From assembly GCA_041485845.1 (NCBI GenBank), contig JBGPKH010000458.1:1-7496 (forward strand): 7,496 bases of DNA, written 5' to 3'. This DNA is from OMOG01 sp041485845 (GTDB taxonomy: Bacteria; Acidobacteriota; Terriglobia; Bryobacterales; Bryobacteraceae). Positions 1 to 6,123 of this stretch are shown here, piece by piece. The position numbers and the translations under genes were made by a program. The notes under the pieces are model-generated. The model was not told the origin of the DNA, did no database searches, and was given only the letters and a program-made list of their open reading frames with translations. Within the stretch, counting starts at the first letter, position 1; every line of letters starts with the position of its first letter.

Positions 1-340
1 CTTCCGAGATCCGGACTTGTCCCGCTTTAGTCCATGCCGACAGCAGGATTCGCCCAAATCGCCCGTTCGCCGCCGACGTTGGAATCATTGCCTCCTATAA
101 AGGCCACATCTCGGAGCTAAGGTCGAGGCGGTGCTGGACCGTTTGATCGCGATTCTCCGGAATGGCTGAGGAATCATCCGGTCGGCGAAATCACCAAGCC
201 GATGAGGATGTCGACTGCGGATCATGTGGGCGTGCCCCAATTCATGCAGACTATTCCGTCATGGAAAAGGTATGTGGCATCAGGCTACCAGCGCGCCAAC
301 ATCCGGGCAGAGCGGTGCGCCGCGCGGTTACCATGCTTTC
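1..340. other. No supportable gene; possible decayed coding remnant
   Basis: I see no complete gene here. Three short open stretches have some coding flavour: frame 3 from base 3 to a TGA at 144-146, frame 2 from 101 to a TGA at 167-169 (ending VEAVLDRLIAILRNG), and frame 1 after the TAA at 118-120, which stays open into the next gene as a GC-rich shadow. Switching frames near 115-125 would join plausible peptide segments, as a frameshifted gene end would, but I recognise no family. The reverse strand is closed by many stops. No convincing promoter for the gene at 341 is visible: the TATAAA at 96-101 has no well-spaced -35 and lies about 240 nt upstream. Confidence 0.3.
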
Positions 341-1393
341 ATGCTCTGCAAACTCCTCTGCGCCTTGGCCCTGCTCCTGGCAACCTCGTTGTCAAACGCG
401 GCGGACCGGCGCATTCCCATCAAGGTCGTAGTGGTGACGATGTTCGAACGCGGCGCCGACACGGGCGACGAGCCGGGCGAATTCCAATATTGGGTGGAGC
501 GGGAGAAGCTCGATCGGGTGCTTCCCTTCCCCGCCGGCTACCGGGGCCTGCGTTTGAACCGCCAAGGCGTGCTCGGGATCGTCACCGGCATCGGCACCGC
601 CAAGGCCGCCGCGAGCATCATGGCGCTGGGTCTCGATCCGCGGTTCGACTTGCGCCAGGCCTACTGGCTGGTAGCGGGGATTGCCGGCATCGATCCGATC
701 GATGGGTCGCTCGGTTCCGCGGCCTGGGCGGAGTGGGTGGTGGATGGAGATCTCGGGCACGAGATCGATGCGCGCGAGATTCCGGCGGATTGGAAAACCG
801 GTTACGTCCCGTTGCGCAAGTCGCGGCCCTACGAGCTGCCGCGGCGCGTTCCGGACGAAGGGGAATACTATCATCTCAATTCCGGCCTGGTCGATTGGGC
901 TTATCGGTTGACGGAGAACGTGCAACTCGCCGACTCCGAAGCGATGCGCACGCGACGCGAACAGTATGAGCAGTCGAACGCCCGCCGGCCGCCGTTCGTA
1001 CTCAAGGGGGACACGTTGTCCTCCATGACGTTCTGGCACGGCAAACTCCTCAGCGAGTGGGCCAATGACTGGGTGAAGTATCACACCGATGGCAAGGCCA
1101 ACTACGTCACGTGCGCTATGGAGGATACCGGCACCCTGCAAGCGCTGACGTTTCTGAGCAAGGCCGGACGGACGGACTGGAACCGCGTGCTGGTGCTTCG
1201 CGCCGCCAGCAACTACGATCAACAGCGGCCTGGACTCAGCGCGGCGGACAGCCTCGCGGAATCGAAGATCGGGCTGTATAGCGCGTATTATCCGGCGCTC
1301 GAAGCGGCATGGCGTGTGGGGCATGTAGTGGTCGGCGAACTGATCTCGAATTGGCAGAAGTATCGGGGTAGCGCCCCGGGGCCGGGGAGGTAA
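341..1393 (+). CDS. Secreted purine nucleoside permease (NUP) family protein, PNP/MTAN-like fold
   Basis: A 350-aa protein of the family annotated as purine nucleoside permease (NUP, known from Candida). I chose the ATG at 341 because it begins a clean Sec signal peptide (MLCKLLCALALLLATSLSNA, cut near residue 20). The upstream ATG at 224 would bury that signal behind 39 unlikely residues. Neither start has a good ribosome binding site. Beyond the signal no membrane helix is visible, so it is not a classical transporter. Motifs match the nucleoside phosphorylase/MTA-SAH nucleosidase fold: VTGIGTAKAAAS (81-92), LVAGIAGIDP (110-119), GDTLSS before an AMED segment (Met260-Glu261, the likely ribose-binding Glu), and VLRAASNYD with Asn291 where MTAN has its catalytic Asp. 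I infer a periplasmic or surface protein that binds or cleaves purine nucleosides. The next gene starts 6 nt after the stop. Family assignment is firm; activity is not. Confidence 0.88.
   Translation: MLCKLLCALALLLATSLSNAADRRIPIKVVVVTMFERGADTGDEPGEFQYWVEREKLDRVLPFPAGYRGLRLNRQGVLGIVTGIGTAKAAASIMALGLDPRFDLRQAYWLVAGIAGIDPIDGSLGSAAWAEWVVDGDLGHEIDAREIPADWKTGYVPLRKSRPYELPRRVPDEGEYYHLNSGLVDWAYRLTENVQLADSEAMRTRREQYEQSNARRPPFVLKGDTLSSMTFWHGKLLSEWANDWVKYHTDGKANYVTCAMEDTGTLQALTFLSKAGRTDWNRVLVLRAASNYDQQRPGLSAADSLAESKIGLYSAYYPALEAAWRVGHVVVGELISNWQKYRGSAPGPGR
1384..1390 (+). promoter_or_regulatory. Ribosome binding site for the 150-aa gene, inside the end of the NUP gene
   Basis: GGGGAGG ends 9 nt before the ATG at 1400 and lies in the last codons of the upstream gene, whose TAA is at 1391-1393. 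It fixes the start of the downstream gene and indicates co-transcription and probable translational coupling. Confidence 0.75.
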
Positions 1394-1399
1394 GTCGAT

Positions 1400-1852
1400 A
1401 TGGCGTCCGAGATCGATTCCCGAATCGCCGAAAATCTCGTATCCTCGGCCCTCAGCAGCCTCAATCCAACGCCCGGCGCCAACATCATTTGTTCGAAACG
1501 TGCGTTGAGACGGGTCTTTTTGGAAGTGGCCGCAGAGGCACACGAGATCGGTTTTCTTTCGGGACGGAAAGAACACTTCGCCGATCTCACTCGTTCCGGT
1601 GACAGGGTCAGACCCGCCTGGATGGATATACGGCTGGATGTAGCGCGAGACATGGCCGCGCACAACGTCCGGTTCCAACCGGTGGTATTGAAGTCTTTGA
1701 TGGGCGCGGGCTACCGCTGCCTGGGCGATCTGCGATGGGTCTCCGATCGGGAACTGCGCGAATGCCACTACGTGGGAATCCGGACGGCGCGGCGGATCAG
1801 GGATCTCATCAGGCGGCTGGAGGCTACCAACGATGTCCGAAAAGTGCCGTGA
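1400..1852 (+). CDS. Hypothetical 150-aa protein with C-terminal helix-hairpin-helix / RNAP alpha-CTD-like domain
   Basis: Not a gene I can name. Residues about 90-142 resemble the C-terminal domain of the RNA polymerase alpha subunit: LKSLMGAGYRCLGDLRWVSD, then REL, then YVGIRTARRIRDLIRRLE. In alpha-CTD the corresponding pattern is 'CLK..I..IGDL...E.ELL..P.LGKKSL.EIK..L', a pair of helix-hairpin-helix motifs that bind DNA or protein. The N-terminal half (1-80) is predicted soluble, has a helical stretch (33-50), a single Cys31 and an RPAWMDIRL segment (71-79), and matches nothing I recognise. There is no signal peptide, so it should be cytoplasmic, unlike its exported operon partner. Start support is strong: a GGGGAGG site 9 nt upstream and only 6 nt to the previous stop. 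Possible roles are DNA binding or a protein-interaction module; both are inference from the fold resemblance. Confidence 0.8.
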   Translation: MASEIDSRIAENLVSSALSSLNPTPGANIICSKRALRRVFLEVAAEAHEIGFLSGRKEHFADLTRSGDRVRPAWMDIRLDVARDMAAHNVRFQPVVLKSLMGAGYRCLGDLRWVSDRELRECHYVGIRTARRIRDLIRRLEATNDVRKVP

Positions 1853-1893
1853 GGCTGAGCGGACGTCTCTTGCGGTGAAAGCCGATCCCCCCG

Positions 1894-1922
1894 TTGCCTT
1901 CCGCCGCACGACCTATTAAGAT
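1894..1922 (+). promoter_or_regulatory. Putative sigma70-type promoter of the tricorn-like gene
   Basis: TTGCCT (1894-1899) and TAAGAT (1917-1922) are separated by 17 nt and each matches 4 of 6 consensus bases. Transcription would start near 1929, leaving a leader of about 25 nt that contains the GGAGG at 1942-1946. It lies in the 101-nt gap after the 150-aa gene. Seen by eye only; no conserved copy is available for comparison. Confidence 0.4.
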
Positions 1923-1941
1923 CTCTGTATCCCGCTATTCC

Positions 1942-1946
1942 GGAGG
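1942..1946 (+). promoter_or_regulatory. Ribosome binding site deciding the tricorn-like start
   Basis: GGAGG sits 7 nt before the ATG at 1954. This supports 1954 over the in-frame ATG at 1894, which would add 20 residues that spoil the signal peptide and would overlap the putative promoter. Confidence 0.8.
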
Positions 1947-1953
1947 TCTTGAG

Positions 1954-4900
1954 ATGTTTCGCAGAGTTCTCCCGGTTCTCGCCGCCGTTGTGCTGCTCCT
2001 GCCTGCCCTCGCGCAGGCCCAAGTCAAGCTGCTCCGCCACCCGACGTATTCCAAAGGCAAGGTCGCCTTCAGTTACCTGGGCGATATCTGGGTCGCCGGC
2101 GAGAGCGGCGCCGACATTCAACGGCTCACCGTCAACAAGGCCCGCGACCAGTTCCCGCGTTTCTCGCCCGACGGGCAGTGGATCGCCTTCTCCTCCAATC
2201 GCGAAGGCAACTACGACGTCTACCTTGTCCCGGTGACCGGCGGAGAACCCCGCCAGCTCACTTTCCACAGCGCGGACGACAACGTGGTGGGCTGGACGGC
2301 AGACGGCAAGAAAGTGGTCTTCTCCTCCACCCGCGGCAACGGCGCCTTCCCCTCGGTCGCCACCCTGTGGGAAGTGGCCGTGGATGGCGGGATCGAACGC
2401 GCCATCGAAACCGACTGGGGCTCCTACGCGAGCTATTCGCCCGACGGCTCCAAGCTGGCCTTCACCCGCCATCCGAGCGTGTGGTCGCGCAAGCATTATC
2501 GCGGCAGTTACGCGGCCGACCTGTGGGTCGAAGAGCTGAGCACCAGGAAATTCACGCGCCTCGGCAACGAAGACTACAAGGGCAACCTGTTCTGGCCCAT
2601 GTACGGCCACAACGGCGAGATCTGGTTCGTCTCCAACGAGCTGTCCAACGAGAAGGGCATCAAGTTCGGCGGGCCGGAGGTCATGAAGAGCGTCAACAAC
2701 ATCTGGAAGATCTCAGACAAGGGCGGCAAGCCCGTGCAGGTGACGCACCACGGCGACGGCAACCTGTTCTTCCCCAGCATTTCGGCCGACGGCAAGACCA
2801 TCGTGTACGAAGACAACTTCGGACTCTGGAAGCTCGACACCGCCAGCGGGAAGAGCACCGAGATCCGCATCGACGTCAAGAGCGATCTGAAGGACAACAA
2901 GACCGAGCTGGTGAGCGTCGCCAACGAAGCCGAGAGTTTTCACATTTCGCCGTCGAACCGCCGCGCGGCCGTGGTGGTGCACGGCGAGATCTTCACCATC
3001 GCCACCGATCGCGGCGAGCTGCAGCGCGTGAGCGAGACGCCGTGGAAGGAACAGAATCCCCGCTGGTCGCCCAACGGCAAGTGGATCGCATTGGTTTCCG
3101 ACCGCAGCGGGCGCGAGGAAGTCTACATTTCCGACGAGCTGGGCAAGAACGTCAAGAAGCTCAGCGATACCGATTGCGACAAGAGCGCCATCGTGTGGGC
3201 CGCCGACTCCAAGTCTCTGCTGTGGAACGGTTCGGACCACAAGCTGCGGCGCGTGGAGATCGATACCGCGAAGGAAGAGGTGCTGGCGTCCAGCAACGCG
3301 GGCAATGTCAGTGACGCGCAGTTCTCGCCCGATGGCAAGTGGCTCTCGTATTCCAAGCCCGACAACCAGTTGCGCGCGCACGTGTGGGTGAAGGAATTAG
3401 CTACGGGGCAGGAATACATGATCGCCTCCGACCAGTTCATGACCTCGCGGGGGGCGAAGTGGACGCCCGACGGGAAGAAGTTGCTGGTCCTCGGCGGCAA
3501 CGGCGGCGGCGCGGGTATCGCGTCCACCGGCGGCCGAGGATCTTCGCAGCTTTATAGCGTGGCCGTGACTCCCATCGAGAAGGATCCCAACGACCGCGAC
3601 GTGGATACCGAAGCGCAGGCCGAGGCGGTTCCCGATACTCCTGCCGGAGGACGCGGAGGACGCGGCGCGGGCGCCGTTCCGTCGAATGTGCAGGTCAAGA
3701 TCGTGTGGGACGCCATTGACCGCCGCATCATCCAGCTCACCCGCGCCGGCTCCGTATCGGCAGTGGCGCCGGCGCCGGATGGCCGCACGTATCTGTTCAT
3801 GGCTCAGGGCGCGGCTCCGGCTGGCGAGGATGCAGCCGCGGCGTTGGCCGCCGGTCCGGGAATGTACATCATAGGGGAAGACGGCTCTCGCCTGACGCGG
3901 CTCAACACGACCGTGACCGACGCGGCGGGCGGCGCCGGACGCGGCCGCGGCGGACGGGGCGGCGGGGGCGGATTCGCCGAGCCGCAGTGGGCCCGCGATG
4001 GCCGCAGCATTTATTTCCTCCAGGGCGGCGGGCTCTACACCGTCGCCGTCCCCGCGTTGGCGGCCGATAGCGGTCCTGCCCCGGCTGCCGGCGGTGGTGG
4101 CGGAGGCCGCGGAGGCCGCGGCGGAGGAGGCGGAGCGGCAGCGGCGGCAGCCACGCAAACGGCGGCCGGCGCAGGCCCGCGGCGCATCAATTTCACGGTG
4201 CGTATGGAAATCGATATCGCCGCCGAGCGCAAACAGGTCTTCGGCGAAGCCTGGCGCGTCATGAAGAATCGTTTCTACGATCCCAAAATGCACGGCGCGA
4301 ATTGGGCCGCGGCGAAGGACACCTACGAGCCGCTGCTTGGCTACATCAGCGACACCGAAGAGTTGCACAACGTGATCATGGAGATGATCGGCGATATGAA
4401 CGCCTCGCACACCGGTATCTCCGGGGGCGGGCGCCTTCCCGGACAAACGCAGACCGAGGAGCGTATCCAGACGCGCTATCCCGGCTTCGATATCGAGCCC
4501 GACAGCTCGGGCTACTACAAGGTCGCGTACATCTACAGGAAGGGGCCGGCCGACCACGACTACGTCAGGCTGGCGGCCGGCAACTTCGTGCTGGCGGTCA
4601 ACGACAAGCAGTTGAAGACCAGCGACAACTATTGGAAGCTCTTCAACATTCTCCCCGGCCGCAAGTTCGAATTCCTGGTGAACTCGAAGCCGGCCCTGGA
4701 TGGCGCGTGGACCGTGACGCTCGAACCGCTCACCGCGGCGGCCCACAGCAACCTGATGTACGACCGTTGGGTGGCCGACCGCGAGGCCATGGTGGAAAAG
4801 CTCACCTCGGGCGAGATCGGCTATCTGCACATCAAGGCCATGGACGCGCCCTCGCTCGCCAAGTTCCAATTGGACCTGCTCAAAAACCAGGCCAAAAAGG

Positions 4901-5361
4901 CGCTGATTATCGACCAGCGGTTTAACGGCGGCGGCGGTATCGACCAGGAACTGCTGGAAATCCTGAATCAGCGCAAGGCCTATCAGACCACGCGCAACCG
5001 CGATTCGCTCGAAGTGAAGCGCCCGGGGCAGGCATTCTTCGGCCCGATGGTAGTCTTGCAGAACGAGCGCTCCGCCAGCGACGCCGAGATGTTCCCCGAC
5101 GGCTTCCGCCGGCTCGGACTGGGCAAGATCGTAGGCGTGCCCACGATGGGCGCGGTGATCGGCACCGGTTCATTCACGCTGCTCGATGGCTCCGCGCTGC
5201 GCACGCCCGGCTCGGGAGTAACCACGTCGGCCGGCGAGAACATGGAGAACTACGGCGTCCCGCCCGACGTGTACCAGGACAACGGTCCGGCGGATTTCCT
5301 GACGCACCATGACCGACAGGTGGAGAAGGCCATCGAAGTCCTGCGCTCCGAGTTGAAGTGA
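1954..5361 (+). CDS. Exported tricorn-type protease (TolB-like propellers + PDZ + peptidase S41)
   Basis: A 1135-aa homologue of tricorn protease, which trims oligopeptides to very short peptides. A Sec signal (residues 1-22, LPALAQA before the cut) predicts export, unlike the cytosolic archaeal enzyme. Residues about 30-735 carry TolB/PD40-type propeller repeats, e.g. FPRFSPDGQWIAFSS from 67, and later SYSPDGSKLAF, RWSPNGKWIAL, QFSPDGKWLSYS and QWARDGRSIYFL. From about 751 come the helical C1 domain, a PDZ domain (about 842-915) and the S41 core. The tetrad is intact: Ser818-His819 (NASHTG), Ser1042 followed by Asp1043 (RSASDAEMF) and Glu1098 (MENYGVPPD). RFNGGGG (989-995) supplies the oxyanion-hole Gly. 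Four Gly-rich segments (514-529, 564-574, 659-673, 713-733) interrupt the propellers. The gene probably has its own promoter. Total length and domain order fit the family, and nothing suggests truncation. Substrate is unknown. Confidence 0.95.
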   Translation: MFRRVLPVLAAVVLLLPALAQAQVKLLRHPTYSKGKVAFSYLGDIWVAGESGADIQRLTVNKARDQFPRFSPDGQWIAFSSNREGNYDVYLVPVTGGEPRQLTFHSADDNVVGWTADGKKVVFSSTRGNGAFPSVATLWEVAVDGGIERAIETDWGSYASYSPDGSKLAFTRHPSVWSRKHYRGSYAADLWVEELSTRKFTRLGNEDYKGNLFWPMYGHNGEIWFVSNELSNEKGIKFGGPEVMKSVNNIWKISDKGGKPVQVTHHGDGNLFFPSISADGKTIVYEDNFGLWKLDTASGKSTEIRIDVKSDLKDNKTELVSVANEAESFHISPSNRRAAVVVHGEIFTIATDRGELQRVSETPWKEQNPRWSPNGKWIALVSDRSGREEVYISDELGKNVKKLSDTDCDKSAIVWAADSKSLLWNGSDHKLRRVEIDTAKEEVLASSNAGNVSDAQFSPDGKWLSYSKPDNQLRAHVWVKELATGQEYMIASDQFMTSRGAKWTPDGKKLLVLGGNGGGAGIASTGGRGSSQLYSVAVTPIEKDPNDRDVDTEAQAEAVPDTPAGGRGGRGAGAVPSNVQVKIVWDAIDRRIIQLTRAGSVSAVAPAPDGRTYLFMAQGAAPAGEDAAAALAAGPGMYIIGEDGSRLTRLNTTVTDAAGGAGRGRGGRGGGGGFAEPQWARDGRSIYFLQGGGLYTVAVPALAADSGPAPAAGGGGGGRGGRGGGGGAAAAAATQTAAGAGPRRINFTVRMEIDIAAERKQVFGEAWRVMKNRFYDPKMHGANWAAAKDTYEPLLGYISDTEELHNVIMEMIGDMNASHTGISGGGRLPGQTQTEERIQTRYPGFDIEPDSSGYYKVAYIYRKGPADHDYVRLAAGNFVLAVNDKQLKTSDNYWKLFNILPGRKFEFLVNSKPALDGAWTVTLEPLTAAAHSNLMYDRWVADREAMVEKLTSGEIGYLHIKAMDAPSLAKFQLDLLKNQAKKALIIDQRFNGGGGIDQELLEILNQRKAYQTTRNRDSLEVKRPGQAFFGPMVVLQNERSASDAEMFPDGFRRLGLGKIVGVPTMGAVIGTGSFTLLDGSALRTPGSGVTTSAGENMENYGVPPDVYQDNGPADFLTHHDRQVEKAIEVLRSELK
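3640..4155 (+). repeat. Gly/Arg/Ala low-complexity codon runs inside the tricorn-like gene
   Basis: Three GGC/GGA/CGC-rich tracts encode RGG-like runs: AGGRGGRGAGA (about 3643-3675), GGAGRGRGGRGGGGG (about 3928-3972) and GGGGGGRGGRGGGGG followed by six Ala (about 4090-4152). They fall between propeller repeats and just before the C1 domain, so they are probably flexible surface loops or linkers. Simple-sequence expansion by slippage is a likely origin. A weaker Gly-rich run (GGNGGGAG) lies earlier, near 3493-3516. Confidence 0.8.
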
Positions 5362-5370
5362 GCAACGTGT

Positions 5371-5376
5371 TACAAT
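5371..5376 (+). promoter_or_regulatory. Possible -10 element upstream of the 101-aa gene
   Basis: TACAAT, within TGTTACAATAG, lies 10 nt after the tricorn-like stop and stands out from the GC-rich background. No good -35 exists at 16-18 nt; the TTGAAG at 5353-5358 is only 12 nt away. If used, the leader would be about 60 nt. Read-through from the upstream gene is equally possible. Confidence 0.3.
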
Positions 5377-5443
5377 AGAAATGTAGAACCTGCCACTCCA
5401 GTTCGGTCCCGATGTTGGCGTCATGGAGATATAAGCCTTACTT

Positions 5444-5749
5444 ATGCTATACGACAGCACTAAGACTCTATTGCGAGGTATTCTGCAGTCGCTGGAAACC
5501 GGAAATGTAGGTTGGGACGATCAGGTCGAGTGCGGGAGGCAATGTCTTTACGAAATGCACCAGATGGCCCGGCCGGAGTATAAGGGCTACCGCACGGAAG
5601 GTCCGAACGGAAGACCCGCGGGTCCCGTGCCGGTTTCCGCCAAGGTGACGCGGGCCATTCCGCACGTGAAAGTCATGGTGAGCGCCATTCGCCGGAAGGA
5701 CCAGGCGACGGCGTTGGAAAGCGGCAAAGCAGCCCTCGCCGAAATGTAG
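5444..5749 (+). CDS. Hypothetical 101-aa protein, family not recognised
   Basis: I do not recognise this protein. It is predicted soluble and cytoplasmic, with no signal peptide. It has a helical N-terminus (STKTLLRGILQSLE), two cysteines four residues apart (Cys30 and Cys34 in VECGRQCLYEM), a Gly/Pro-rich middle (about 52-65) and a basic-acidic helical C-terminus (residues 76-101). The ATG at 5444 is the only ATG after an in-frame TAA at 5432-5434. The nearest GGAG (5425-5428) is 15 nt upstream, longer than usual, so initiation is probably inefficient or helped by folding of the spacer (ATAAG and CTTAT at 5431-5445 can pair across the start). It is probably real because it has balanced composition, sits alone in an 80-nt to 80-nt slot and ends just before a terminator. 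The overlapping reverse frame looks like a shadow. Confidence 0.68.
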   Translation: MLYDSTKTLLRGILQSLETGNVGWDDQVECGRQCLYEMHQMARPEYKGYRTEGPNGRPAGPVPVSAKVTRAIPHVKVMVSAIRRKDQATALESGKAALAEM

Positions 5750-5760
5750 GCTCCACAGCA

Positions 5761-5802
5761 AAAGGCCCCGCCGATCCCTCCTGTAGGACCGGCGGGGCCT
5801 TT
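5761..5802. terminator. Bidirectional intrinsic terminator between convergent genes
   Basis: The arms 5761-5773 (AAAGGCCCCGCCG) and 5790-5802 pair perfectly over 13 bp. After one A/C mismatch three more pairs extend the stem, closing on an 8-nt loop. It lies 11 nt after the stop of the 101-aa gene and 27 nt beyond the stop of the convergent 73-aa gene. T-runs are short (TTT on +, TTTT on -), but the very GC-rich stem and the A/T ends suit termination in both directions. Confidence 0.85.
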
Positions 5803-5829
5803 GTCGCTGGGACAGGCCTTCTGGCTTGT

Positions 5830-6051
5830 CTACTTGGACGGCTTCACGGCAGCGCCGGCAGCCGGAGTGGCGGCGGGAGTGCCGGTGGTCTTCGGGGCGA
5901 CTTTCTTCACGTGCTTCCTGCTGTGCTTCTTGGCGGTGACGGCGGGCTTGGTAGTGTTGCCGCTGTTAGCGGGCGGCGGAACCTGCGACTTGGCGAACAT
6001 GATGGGCAGCGCGGCAACGGCCAGCGCGATCGTCAGTAAACTCTTTTTCAT
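5830..6051 (-). CDS. Small exported Lys/Ala/Pro-rich protein, acid-shock-protein-like in composition
   Basis: A 73-aa protein with a textbook Sec signal: MKK, a hydrophobic core (LLTIALAVAALPIMFA) and a likely cut after residue 20. There is no lipobox cysteine. The mature 53 residues are strongly basic and disordered-looking, with a Pro patch (QVPPPANS), a Lys/His cluster (AKKHSRKHVKK, 40-50) and an Ala/Pro/Thr tail. Composition and layout recall enterobacterial acid shock protein Asr and other small cell-wall or DNA-binding-like basic proteins. This is resemblance of composition, not demonstrated homology. An AGGAGA site (6061-6066 on the forward strand) with 9-nt spacing supports the start. 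It lies 138 nt beyond the M42 gene in the same direction, with a structured leader between, so it is probably expressed on its own. Confidence 0.8.
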   Translation of the reverse strand: MKKSLLTIALAVAALPIMFAKSQVPPPANSGNTTKPAVTAKKHSRKHVKKVAPKTTGTPAATPAAGAAVKPSK

Positions 6052-6060
6052 GGCTTTTTC

Positions 6061-6066
6061 TCTCCT
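6061..6066 (-). promoter_or_regulatory. Ribosome binding site of the 73-aa gene
   Basis: AGGAGA on the minus strand, 9 nt before the ATG. A 6-bp GC hairpin ends one base upstream of it, which could affect ribosome access. Confidence 0.75.
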
Positions 6067-6067
6067 G

Positions 6068-6084
6068 GCGGGCCTTCCGCCCGC
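6068..6084 (-). promoter_or_regulatory. Leader hairpin abutting the ribosome binding site
   Basis: On the minus-strand transcript GCGGGC, a five-base loop GGAAG and GCCCGC form a perfect 6-bp GC stem, separated from AGGAGA by one base. It could stabilise the leader or act as a translation control. It is too short to match any known riboswitch class. Confidence 0.4.
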
Positions 6085-6100
6085 TTACAACTCCATCTTG

Positions 6101-6118
6101 CGCCGGAACCGCCGGAAA
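6101..6118. repeat. Tandem 9-bp direct repeat in the 73-aa gene leader
   Basis: CGCCGGAAC is followed directly by CGCCGGAAA, two copies differing in the last base. The position, about 50-70 nt before the start codon and 5 bp from a 16-bp palindrome, would suit a regulator binding site, but chance in GC-rich DNA cannot be excluded. Confidence 0.45.
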
Positions 6119-6123
6119 CACGA

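Noticed and set aside
224..340. N-terminal extension of the NUP protein from the ATG at 224
   Set aside because: The extra 39 residues are unlike the family and would bury a clear signal peptide that starts at 341.
392..1909. 505-codon open frame on the minus strand
   Set aside because: It lies opposite the NUP and 150-aa genes, is rich in Arg/His/Pro/Gly as GC-rich antisense frames are, shows no motif or start signal, and the plus-strand genes are recognisable.
1768..2610. 280-codon minus-strand open frame bridging two plus-strand genes
   Set aside because: It spans the putative promoter and ribosome binding site of the tricorn-like gene and has no recognisable motif; treated as a shadow.
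3397..4869. 490-codon open frame on the minus strand
   Set aside because: Antisense shadow of the tricorn-like gene; Arg/Ala/Val/Gly-biased with no domain, while the plus strand carries clear propeller, PDZ and S41 motifs.
1954..5361. Reading the large protein as a TolB or DPP-IV-type peptidase
   Set aside because: There is no alpha/beta-hydrolase GxSxG peptidase core; the C-terminus has PDZ and S41 tricorn residues instead.
5423..5434. Three-codon leader frame ATG-GAG-ATA-TAA before the 101-aa gene
   Set aside because: Too short to separate from chance, and it has no ribosome binding site of its own.
5468..5761. 97-codon minus-strand frame opposite the 101-aa gene
   Set aside because: No start signal, His/Arg/Leu-rich, and it begins within the arm next to the terminator; the plus frame has better composition and position.
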